Assembly: GCA_964496435.1 (NCBI GenBank) | Contig: CAZBZP010000017.1 | Coordinates: forward strand, 19,426 to 83,425 | Origin: Berkiella sp964496435 | GTDB lineage: Bacteria > Pseudomonadota > Gammaproteobacteria > Berkiellales > Berkiellaceae | Direction of reading: 5' to 3' | DNA: 64,000 nucleotides | Notes under the pieces: generated by a model | What the model was told of the DNA's origin: nothing | Seen by the model: the letters and a program-made list of their open reading frames with translations, nothing else | Databases searched by the model: none | Program-made: the position numbers and the translations under genes | In this document: one piece after another, positions 1 through 8,285 of the stretch | How positions within the stretch are numbered: the stretch's first letter is position 1 | How the letters are laid out: each line of letters opens with the position of its first letter

Positions 1-3000
1 AGGACATATTTAGGTGATTATATCGGGCGCTTAAATGAAGGCACCCTATTGAATGAATTGTCACAATTTCTCTTTGGATTATTTTCCAAAGCCCAAACTG
101 CACAAAAATTAAACCTGGCAAAAACAATAGGCAAAACGGCCCTTTTAAAAACTGCCATGGTTAATCCGGATATGGCAATACTGGTCTTTGAGTTGCTATT
201 AAGTCGTCTAACGCTTGAACATAAAAAATGGCTCTCTCTTTCTTTAAGTATGGAGCAAATGATCAAGCAAACCACCATCAACGCAAAACTGATAACGGGG
301 CCTTCAACGCTCGATGAAGACAATGAATATATTAGCAATGTGGTGATGCTATATTTTCACTGGGCGCATTTGCGACAAAATTTTAAAAAGTGTCTCGATG
401 ATACTATCGTGGCTAGCGATCCACAAAAATCGGAAGCGCTCCCTCTCATTCAAGAAGCTGTGACTAAACTGATTGAAAATGAAGTTGAACAATTTAAACC
501 CTTAGTTTCAACTTTCAACCCACTCAAATCGCCTAAAACATTGTCAATTTTACAAGATGTTGCGCAATTATCTTCAGAACAAATCGCCTGGCTCAGTTTA
601 AACGCTTATCTGCTTGAACCCCAAGCTTTTGGCAATATCCCTAAAGAGTCACCACTTAATAATGTCCTATCCATTTTATTAAAAAAATATGGCCGACAAA
701 CTTTAATAAGCGTCTTAGAGGAAAAAAATACTAAAGCAATCAATCAAGAGATCCTCTCGAGAGTTGAAAGCTACTATGATGCTATTGTTAAATCAATGGC
801 ATTTGATACAAGACGTTGGCTCTTTTTAGAATTACTTTTGGAAGAAGAAACGCCATATGCTTCAGGAGATATCATTGCACCCACAGGAAGAGAAGCTGCT
901 TTGTGCCAACTTTTGGTCAATTTTGCCTCTCAATGTCCTATCATGGCAAGACTTTTACACCAACGCCTCAATGCCAGATTGCCAGGTGAAGGCGAAAAAC
1001 TTTTCAATATCATTTGTAACTATATTCGCTACAGTGTGAGCAATTTAAATGATCAAATGCGCTTATGGCAATATCTTTCATTATGTACCCATAGCGAACC
1101 ACAATATTTCTCAGCACTTGGCTCTGGTGCACATGAAGCCAATATGGGGAATGTGATTTATAAAACAGCGCTAACAACCCTCAGTGCTCAGTTACACAGA
1201 ATGGTAAATTATTCCGGCTTTGTACGTACAACCGTTTATAACGCCTTACTTGAAAATATTAATCAATCAGCCGAATTTGAAAAAATGCTAAGTCGTTTAC
1301 CCATTTATAAATCCCGTAGCATACGCACATTGCTTTCAAATTGTGAGCCTAATACCTTAAATTGGCTTTACTTTAGCCTACTAATCAATACGCATCCCAA
1401 AGAAAGTATGCAATTAAAGGGGAAACTCAATATTCTTGTTCCTAAAGAGAGACAATGGTTGCATGCCCAACAAGTATTAGACATGGTTAGTGCGACCAAT
1501 GACGCTAAAAGTGTACTCAGCGAAATAGAGAGCTTAGCCAGAAATGAACAGGTTGAACACCTTAGACAAATAAAAAACTTCAACAGTATCTACATTCAAG
1601 CAAAAATTAAAAAATTAAGTCCTGAAGCTAAGAAATGGTTGTATTACGCCATGAAAACCCTCAGTGTAGAAAAAAGCTTCAAGGTATCTGCACATCAAGT
1701 AGTCAATTTGCCTATTGATGATAGAAGCGATATGGCCAAAATATGTTATGCCCTGAGCAATCAGCTTGAATTGATCCCTGCGTTTAAAGACTATCTCTTA
1801 GAAGAAAATCCACAACTTGGTGTCTTACAACCTGAAAATGATGTTTTTAGCTTTTATGCCTGTGTACAAAGTGCGCCAGGTGAGTTCAGCTATTACGAAA
1901 GCTTGTCCGAAAAGATGAGTTTGCAAATCATGCCAATGCTCTTAAAATCAACAGCAAAAGCAACCAAAGCATGGTTAAGAGAAAGCTTAAGCTCTGGCTT
2001 TATTGATTCACGCCAATTGCTTGACAGCCTTCCCAAAGACATGAGCGACCAACTCAATCATGAAATTGCGCTTGTACCCAATATTTTAGTGCTTGCTTTA
2101 AAGTGGCCTAGCGTGCGCCAATTCATCATTCAAGAATGCGCAGGTGATATCCATAGTGCCAAACCTATATCAGGTGTTATTGTTGATAAACTAAATTTCT
2201 CTGAAAAAGGCATGATGGCTTTGGCTTTAAGCCTGAAATCGCATTGTAAGAATTTGACTCACTTTAGCGCAGCGGGTACCCATCTTAGCGATGATGCCTT
2301 GATTATGCTGGCAGACTGCTTGATAGGTCAGGCACCGCTTAAAATATTACAAGTGCATCAAAATGAGGATCTAAGTAGTGAAGCGCTTTCACAACTACTT
2401 CGACTAGCCAATGAGCGTCTTAGCGTCGAACATCAACCCTATATCACCACAGCAATATTAGGATGTCTCCTTGACACTGATGTTTTAAGCTGGCTTTATG
2501 TCAGATTGTCATCTTCACAAACCCCTATGGCATCTTACTTGGCTCAAGCTTCATTTTATAGTAACTCGCTCACACAAGAGAAAATGAAATTAGCTTATCA
2601 GCTATTAGAAGATGCATTACACAAACCTGCACTTAAAGAAGCAATTATTCATACCACCCAATTGTTAATGCCACAAGTCTATTTGGACAATCAACTTGTC
2701 TATAGCGTGATCAACTCACAAGACCCTTCCCTCATCATGAGTACATTAGAAAATCTTATCACTCAGACGAAAAGTGCAAGCATAAAACGCTGGCTTAATA
2801 ATGCTCTGCTAACAGGTGTGATAGAGGTGTCAGGCAAAAAGTTATTATCTGAACACGAATATACGCTGATGATGCAGCTTAGCTACTTATTATTAGTTTC
2901 TACGCGCACCCAACGCTATGCCTTGGCTAAAAAATTACATATTGAGGGAGATAATTTCTTTGGTGATGTTAATGCGTTTAAGGTTGAGGGTATATCCTTA

Positions 3001-4029
3001 AGTCCTTTGTTACAATCCGCGCTTATTTTAGCTTTACATCATAATGCAGACACGCTTTCTTCTATTTCTATAAAAGCAAGCGCCTTGCATAACGATCATA
3101 TTGATCCATTGTGTAACGTTCTGGAACATAAAAATAAAGTTAAACATCTCGATCTCAGTGCTAACCCAATTCAAGCAAATGGCGCAAGGCGTATTGCTGC
3201 CTTACTCGCTAAAAATAAAAATATTAAAGAAATGGCTTTCAACAACTGTGAGTGCGGTGAAGAGGGCGCAATAGAATTAGCTCAGCTTCTACCTCAAACA
3301 GGTGTCACAAAGCTTTCTCTTCATAATAGCGGAGAGATTTGGCAAAGTTTTACGCCTATCCGAGAAAAAGGTGCGAAAGCAATAGCACAGGCTTTAAGAT
3401 CGGCGCAATGCACCGTTCGTGAGCTTGATCTTTCTGATAACCAACTCAATCAATTAGCAATCAGGCATATTGTTGAAAGTGTCTGTAAAAATAACAAGCT
3501 TGATTTGCGCGTCCTCAAATTAAATCATAATAATTTTGGTGATAATGCTGTTCAACAACTAGTGGCTTTGCTAGATAAACCAAGCCTTAGCACAGTTGAG
3601 CTTGATGGCCATCATGCAACACCTACAGCTCTGGAAATGATTGCTGATAAATTGAGTTCTAATATGCATATTTGTCATTTTGAGGCACTGCCTAATTATG
3701 TATTTAGCCCCTTGTTTATAGAAGATATGCCTCCCGCTGAGGAAAACGCAGCGCAAGCAAAAGAGATATTGAATAAGATCAACGAGCGTATCAAGGAAAA
3801 TCAATCAACAAATAGAATGACCAAACAATTAAGGCACTTGCACCTTTCAAGTTCTGATTCGATGGAAGTAGAAGATATGACTGATGGTTTGAGACGTACT
3901 GCTTCGAGCCCGAATTTTGATGTATTTAGTAAATCGACTTCGCTTGTGTTTTCTAGTCCAAAGACTAAGAACAAAGAAAATCATAATACCTTACGCACAA
4001 ACAAACCTATGATTTCACGACATCTTTAG
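1..4029 (+). CDS. Giant leucine-rich-repeat protein, 5' end outside the window
   Basis: The reading frame is open to the first base of the window, so the true start lies to the left; the first in-frame start-like codon here is a TTG at 49. At least 1342 residues are present. Two stretches read as ribonuclease-inhibitor-type LRRs: around 2190-2410, and a longer array around 3050-3620 (motifs such as VKHLDLSANPIQANGARRIA and VRELDLSDNQLNQLAIRHIV). The rest is helical with a recurring x-x-W-L-x(3)-L motif about every 75-170 residues. The C-terminal ~100 residues are polar, Ser-rich and look disordered. No signal peptide can be judged. LRR proteins of this size in Legionellales are often secreted effectors, but that role is inferred from architecture only. 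The gene faces the methyltransferase downstream across a hairpin. Confidence 0.85.
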   Translation, partial: RTYLGDYIGRLNEGTLLNELSQFLFGLFSKAQTAQKLNLAKTIGKTALLKTAMVNPDMAILVFELLLSRLTLEHKKWLSLSLSMEQMIKQTTINAKLITGPSTLDEDNEYISNVVMLYFHWAHLRQNFKKCLDDTIVASDPQKSEALPLIQEAVTKLIENEVEQFKPLVSTFNPLKSPKTLSILQDVAQLSSEQIAWLSLNAYLLEPQAFGNIPKESPLNNVLSILLKKYGRQTLISVLEEKNTKAINQEILSRVESYYDAIVKSMAFDTRRWLFLELLLEEETPYASGDIIAPTGREAALCQLLVNFASQCPIMARLLHQRLNARLPGEGEKLFNIICNYIRYSVSNLNDQMRLWQYLSLCTHSEPQYFSALGSGAHEANMGNVIYKTALTTLSAQLHRMVNYSGFVRTTVYNALLENINQSAEFEKMLSRLPIYKSRSIRTLLSNCEPNTLNWLYFSLLINTHPKESMQLKGKLNILVPKERQWLHAQQVLDMVSATNDAKSVLSEIESLARNEQVEHLRQIKNFNSIYIQAKIKKLSPEAKKWLYYAMKTLSVEKSFKVSAHQVVNLPIDDRSDMAKICYALSNQLELIPAFKDYLLEENPQLGVLQPENDVFSFYACVQSAPGEFSYYESLSEKMSLQIMPMLLKSTAKATKAWLRESLSSGFIDSRQLLDSLPKDMSDQLNHEIALVPNILVLALKWPSVRQFIIQECAGDIHSAKPISGVIVDKLNFSEKGMMALALSLKSHCKNLTHFSAAGTHLSDDALIMLADCLIGQAPLKILQVHQNEDLSSEALSQLLRLANERLSVEHQPYITTAILGCLLDTDVLSWLYVRLSSSQTPMASYLAQASFYSNSLTQEKMKLAYQLLEDALHKPALKEAIIHTTQLLMPQVYLDNQLVYSVINSQDPSLIMSTLENLITQTKSASIKRWLNNALLTGVIEVSGKKLLSEHEYTLMMQLSYLLLVSTRTQRYALAKKLHIEGDNFFGDVNAFKVEGISLSPLLQSALILALHHNADTLSSISIKASALHNDHIDPLCNVLEHKNKVKHLDLSANPIQANGARRIAALLAKNKNIKEMAFNNCECGEEGAIELAQLLPQTGVTKLSLHNSGEIWQSFTPIREKGAKAIAQALRSAQCTVRELDLSDNQLNQLAIRHIVESVCKNNKLDLRVLKLNHNNFGDNAVQQLVALLDKPSLSTVELDGHHATPTALEMIADKLSSNMHICHFEALPNYVFSPLFIEDMPPAEENAAQAKEILNKINERIKENQSTNRMTKQLRHLHLSSSDSMEVEDMTDGLRRTASSPNFDVFSKSTSLVFSSPKTKNKENHNTLRTNKPMISRHL

Positions 4030-4033
4030 CAAC

Positions 4034-4060
4034 AACTGCCTATGTGCCACATAGGCAGTT
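4034..4060. terminator. Bidirectional hairpin between convergent genes
   Basis: Perfect 12-bp stem AACTGCCTATGT / ACATAGGCAGTT with a 3-base loop, five bases after the LRR gene stop and overlapping the stop of the convergent methyltransferase gene. The plus-strand side is followed by AAATTATTTT. There is no strong T-run, so intrinsic termination is probable rather than certain. Confidence 0.55.
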
Positions 4061-4862
4061 AAATTATTTTAAGAGCAACTTGCTCATGCATTTTATTATA
4101 AGCAAGGTATTGTACATTCAAATGCTTTTCCTTAATAAATTCCTGAAAAGCTTTCCACTCATGCTCCTCAAAACGTGGATAATTATAAAACTCATCAAAC
4201 ACGATAATAGTGCCTGGCATAATGTTGTCAGCTAGCAATTTAAGTGAATCTTTGGTCGATTGATAAGTATCACAGTCAATATGTAGAAGTGCTATTGCAT
4301 TATTTTTAAGAACTTGCTTTTTAAATTTGGGTAAAACTTCCTTGAATAGCCCCTTATAAACAATGACGTTTTTCACTAAAGGGAGTTTGACATCCTTACG
4401 CTTTGAGGCAAATGTGCCAGCTTTGACGAGTTTGTCACCTTTATCCCAATCTGTTGGTAAACCTTCAAAAGAATCAAAGCCATATATTTTTTTTGTTGGA
4501 TTTAAGGCGGCAATGAAATTGATAGTGCGCCCTGTGCCAACACCCATTTCAATATAGTATCCACTCGTAATGGAAACAGCATCAGATGCATAACGTAAAA
4601 CTTGAGCATCTGCATCTAAGGCTTGAGCACCTTTAAAATAAGATTGAACTGTCTCTAATGCTTTGGGATCTTTTTTATAAGGTTTATTTCTAGCAGCAAA
4701 ATGGAGTACTTGGTTTCCTTCAAATGAAGAACTGGGTACATCCATGGATTCAGCCCAATTATAATGCTCACTGGGTCTTAATAAAGGATATTCAGCAGCC
4801 AGAGTTGTATTTGTCATAAAAACACAGCATAGAAAAATAGCGAAGTGATTTCTCATTGCCAT
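4059..4862 (-). CDS. TylF/MycF-like SAM-dependent O-methyltransferase with N-terminal signal peptide
   Basis: A 267-residue protein of the macrocin O-methyltransferase (TylF) family. The SAM-binding loop reads YIEMGVGTGRTINFIA, followed by the family segment KIYGFDSFEGLPTDW. The metal/catalytic segment LLHIDCDTYQSTKDSL and then IIVFDEFYNYPRFEEHEW complete the fold. Residues 1-23 form a typical Sec signal (charged start, hydrophobic FAIFLCCVFMTNTTLAA), which is unusual because SAM is cytosolic. The start ATG is preceded by AAGGAG at a 9-base spacing. The substrate is unknown; TylF relatives methylate sugar hydroxyls. The gene stands alone, convergent with the LRR gene. Confidence 0.8.
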   Translation of the reverse strand: MAMRNHFAIFLCCVFMTNTTLAAEYPLLRPSEHYNWAESMDVPSSSFEGNQVLHFAARNKPYKKDPKALETVQSYFKGAQALDADAQVLRYASDAVSITSGYYIEMGVGTGRTINFIAALNPTKKIYGFDSFEGLPTDWDKGDKLVKAGTFASKRKDVKLPLVKNVIVYKGLFKEVLPKFKKQVLKNNAIALLHIDCDTYQSTKDSLKLLADNIMPGTIIVFDEFYNYPRFEEHEWKAFQEFIKEKHLNVQYLAYNKMHEQVALKII

Positions 4863-4906
4863 TTAACAAAACTCCTTGGCACAAACGTAGTCAACAACTT
4901 AAATAA

Positions 4907-4932
4907 CAAATGGGACTTAAAAGCCCCATTTG
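4907..4932 (-). terminator. Hairpin downstream of the 674-aa orphan gene
   Basis: Inverted repeat CAAATGGG ... CCCATTTG, extended inside by CTT/AAG after one mismatch. It lies about 105 bases after the stop of the gene at 5036-7060 and before the next minus-strand start. On the minus strand it is followed by TTATTT, a weak T-tract. Confidence 0.4.
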
Positions 4933-5035
4933 ATTAAGAGATTGAAAATACTAGTGTGAATTAATGTTTAAGGCAAACAACTTATCTACATTAACAAAGA
5001 ATTTTCCTACCTGAATTGGTGCTTTTTCATCACGC

Positions 5036-7060
5036 TTAATTCGATTTCATCGATTTTCCTTTTAATGAAACGACATTATCCTCAAACTTATTTAGCGGAA
5101 TTTTAACATCTGAAATATTAGGGTGAACAGAGACAGTAGCTTCTTTAGGAATTTTACTCAGTTCACGCAAACCCTCTTCTTGGTTGCGAGCATACATTTG
5201 GGGTGGCATTTCAACGCCAACAATTTGTTTCAATGTCTCCCCATTACCTAGCATTGCTTGTGCTCTGAAAAATTGTGCACTTGTACAGCCAACTGAAGCC
5301 AAACCATCTATCACTTTTTTAAATTGATCCAAGTTCTCCTTTTCATTATCGCTATAGATATGTGCAACATATGACATCAATGACTCTACAAATTGGTGTT
5401 CTAATTTCTTTGAATCTTTAGAATTAAGGGCATCAACAAATTCTTCGTTGTGAGATAATTTATCTCCAAATTGATTGATAAAATTGCTTTCCTTCATTTC
5501 AGGTAGCATTTCAGGCTGCGTTTGCAATAATTGCTTGGTATCTACTTTTTGTTGCAAATCTTGCACCTTATCTTCAAGTGCACTCAGTCTTTGTAGCATT
5601 TCATTTGAGGGCTGTGTGGGCGGTGGGTCTTTGGGTTTACCCATTTCTATAATTTTATTTGATAAATCTTTATCCCCATATAATTTTGCAATTTCCGCCA
5701 TGGAGCGTGGTGGTTTCGTGAATAAATTACCCAAGTTCTTTGGAAACCCCTTGAAACCATCTTTAAGTCGCGTTCCAAAATCACGCTTGTAATCAGTGGT
5801 AGGGTCCATTTGCACAAGACCTGTATTAACGCATAAAGTGATGACTCTTACATCTTTTCTCGCAATAGCCTCTTTCACACAACCTTTGAGTATGTCTTCT
5901 ACTTTTTCTCTGTCTTTGTTCAAAGCTTCCTTTGAAGTAGGCGTTAAAATATCATCATTTTGTTTAATGTCGCGCTTAGGGTAATAAACCATATTTCTTA
6001 AAGTAACAACATAGTCACCTAATGCATTTTTGTCCGATTGGCTTAAGTAAGGTTTTGGCTGTTTTTCACCTTTAACCTGTTCAATATCTTTACTGCCGGT
6101 TAAGCCTTCTATTTCCTTAATTCTACTATTAATATCAAACCCAAGCTCTGCACTTTGTTTTGCATAGTTTTCAACTTTTTCATACAATTTGTCTTCGCTG
6201 AAATATTTATCAAAAAGCTCTTTTGCTTTTTCTTGGCCAAATAGTTGCAAGTATTTCTCACCATTAGGGTCGCCCATAGGCGTGCCTATTAATTTTTGCC
6301 ATTCACTTTCTCTTTCTTGACGAATAAAATTGCGAACTTCTTCAGGACTTTTTCCGTCCTTAACCATGCTTGTTGCTCTGGCTATCATTTCATTAATTTC
6401 ATATTTTAATAAAACATTAACAGCAAATTTGTTTTGATAAAATTTGGTTAAATGCGACATGACAGATTCATTCTTGGCATCCCTGTCTGCAATATTAATT
6501 TTTAAGATAGCATCTTTAGCTAATACTATTTTCCCCTTTTGTGCTTGTAGCTGTTTATGCTCCTCGCCTGTTTTATCTGGCACCTCTGATATTTTCTTTT
6601 GAATATCCACTTCTAATTTTCTTTGTGCCAATGCGAATATTTTCATACGATAGGCATTAATAACATCGCCTTGGCGCATCTTTATTTCTTCATCTGACAA
6701 TTGATACTTTTCTTGAATAGTGGCCCAAAATTTATTCCATGGTGATTCCTTGTCCTTTTCATCACCTGTAAGTTCCTTTGCGACTTCGCTAAATTTATTG
6801 AGAATGCCTTGCACGAATTGCTCATTGATAGGAATTTCAATACTTGTTACTAATTTTTCAATCGATTCAAATTGAGAATCTGACAGTTGAATTTTATTTG
6901 ACTCTTCTTTAACCAAGTCAGTAAAAAAACGCGCCCTGTTACCCGCATTATCATCGCGGAGTGGATCATCACTTCTTGGCCATAAACTCTGCTCTTTTTT
7001 ATCGCTTATTGCTTTTAATATGTCTATGGGGTTGACTTCTTGAATGTTTGGTTGAAGCAT
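5036..7060 (-). CDS. Orphan helical/coiled-coil protein, 674 aa, effector-like
   Basis: No known family recognised. The protein is very rich in Lys, Glu and Gln, with no signal peptide or membrane segment. Residues about 41-141 resemble residues 26-122 of the divergently transcribed neighbour at 7297-8166: ARFF/ARDF, the LS[DE]xx[FV]xxI segment, WNKFWATIQEKY against WENAWKTIITEY, and VINAYRMKI against VFSAYRQKI. Near residues 505-530 a heptad stretch (MLQRLSALEDKVQDLQQKV) predicts a coiled coil, preceded by a proline-rich PKDPPPTQP linker. The start ATG has AAGAGAG about 7 bases upstream. Size, orphan status and context suggest a host-directed or large cytosolic protein; function is unknown. 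Confidence 0.75.
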   Translation of the reverse strand: MLQPNIQEVNPIDILKAISDKKEQSLWPRSDDPLRDDNAGNRARFFTDLVKEESNKIQLSDSQFESIEKLVTSIEIPINEQFVQGILNKFSEVAKELTGDEKDKESPWNKFWATIQEKYQLSDEEIKMRQGDVINAYRMKIFALAQRKLEVDIQKKISEVPDKTGEEHKQLQAQKGKIVLAKDAILKINIADRDAKNESVMSHLTKFYQNKFAVNVLLKYEINEMIARATSMVKDGKSPEEVRNFIRQERESEWQKLIGTPMGDPNGEKYLQLFGQEKAKELFDKYFSEDKLYEKVENYAKQSAELGFDINSRIKEIEGLTGSKDIEQVKGEKQPKPYLSQSDKNALGDYVVTLRNMVYYPKRDIKQNDDILTPTSKEALNKDREKVEDILKGCVKEAIARKDVRVITLCVNTGLVQMDPTTDYKRDFGTRLKDGFKGFPKNLGNLFTKPPRSMAEIAKLYGDKDLSNKIIEMGKPKDPPPTQPSNEMLQRLSALEDKVQDLQQKVDTKQLLQTQPEMLPEMKESNFINQFGDKLSHNEEFVDALNSKDSKKLEHQFVESLMSYVAHIYSDNEKENLDQFKKVIDGLASVGCTSAQFFRAQAMLGNGETLKQIVGVEMPPQMYARNQEEGLRELSKIPKEATVSVHPNISDVKIPLNKFEDNVVSLKGKSMKSN

Positions 7061-7296
7061 TTTAATCTCTCTTTTGAGACGATGGTCATTATATTAAAAT
7101 ATTCCCATTTGAGTTGTTTTTCTAGCGTAATTACACAAATGATTTTACTATCCTGACATATAACGAAACTATGCTTTCACCCCTGCTCATTAATTTAAAA
7201 CTGGTTTTAAATTAAGTTCTGGATTGATTTTGTGTAGACATTACTTCGCATTTAACTATATTAATTTAAGCCTAAATCTCTGCGAGAAAATCATGC

Positions 7297-8166
7297 ATGC
7301 CAAAATTATCTTCAGCACCTCTTTTGATTAAATGTTATGCTAGACCTTTTTTTGCTGCTAATGTATTTGGAGCTCATGCAAGGGATTTCATTAATAAAAC
7401 CAAAGAACGCTATGAAACCGGTGTTCTTTGCCCTCCCTTAAGTGAACATCATGTAGACATGATTTATCAATTACTTTTACCTTTAAATCAAGATCTTTGC
7501 CCTGATCTGAACTGCAACACTGAAGATAAAATACGCATAAAATCATGGGAAAACGCATGGAAAACTATCATTACGGAATATGAACAAGAAGGTAGAATTT
7601 TAACTGGCAAAGAAATTGAGCAAGCAAAACAAGATGTTTTTAGTGCTTATCGCCAAAAAATTATTCAACATAGTACTTTTAGCCCTCATGGCTATCAAAC
7701 GCTTGAAATCGATGAAATTCATATCCAAGAGTATTTGATATGCATCAGTAATTGTATGAGCCATTATTCTTCTAAAGAAGCTTACACGCATTTACATCAT
7801 CACTTCATGCATGAATTCAAAAATCATTTCTGGCTTGATTTGCAAATGTTATCGCGCTATTTGCATATAAATCAGCGCAGCGCTTATCTCAAGAAATTTG
7901 AAGAAATTTTAGCTAGAAAATCGATTAAATTTCTAGGTGAGGAACCCATCACTCACCTTTTTAAGGAAATAACAAAAGACAGAGAATTTCTCAAAAAATT
8001 ACCCTTCTTCATAGAGGAAAGTCCTGTTCTTCGAGACTTTCTTATCAACTATCCAAATAAAAGACAACGAGATGAAGTACTTACAACAGCAATGTATGAA
8101 TTACTTGATCAGGGCATAGATCTTTTTTCAATTCAATCAATGATGCAAAAAACCATGATGAATTAA
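7297..8166 (+). CDS. Orphan protein, 289 aa, divergent paralogue of the 5036-7060 product
   Basis: No known family recognised. It shares an N-terminal domain of roughly 100 residues with the protein encoded divergently upstream: AHARDFINKTKE, PLSEHHVDMIYQLL, WENAWKTIITEY and DVFSAYRQKI align in order with the same elements there. It lacks that protein's coiled coil and long C-terminal half. It has several Cys and His in its middle (for example HLHHHFMHEF) but no recognisable catalytic motif. There is no signal peptide. Two ATG codons lie at 7293 and 7297; only the second is in frame. The 236-bp AT-rich gap upstream must hold both divergent promoters. Confidence 0.7.
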   Translation: MPKLSSAPLLIKCYARPFFAANVFGAHARDFINKTKERYETGVLCPPLSEHHVDMIYQLLLPLNQDLCPDLNCNTEDKIRIKSWENAWKTIITEYEQEGRILTGKEIEQAKQDVFSAYRQKIIQHSTFSPHGYQTLEIDEIHIQEYLICISNCMSHYSSKEAYTHLHHHFMHEFKNHFWLDLQMLSRYLHINQRSAYLKKFEEILARKSIKFLGEEPITHLFKEITKDREFLKKLPFFIEESPVLRDFLINYPNKRQRDEVLTTAMYELLDQGIDLFSIQSMMQKTMMN

Positions 8167-8285
8167 GATCCCCGTTCAAAATTACAGCGATATATTCATG
8201 TGGATACGCACGCTTCACCTCCCTATTAGAAACTTTTTTAATTATTGGCTGTCATATTTTATAGAAGTTTAAATAGAGGTGATGA

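Noticed and set aside
5475..5984. Plus-strand open frames within the 674-aa orphan gene
   Set aside because: Antisense shadows without ribosome sites or recognisable products.
7061..7296. PmrA-type direct repeats (TTAAT-rich) as an effector promoter mark
   Set aside because: The region is uniformly AT-rich; the TTAA motifs do not keep the consensus or spacing.
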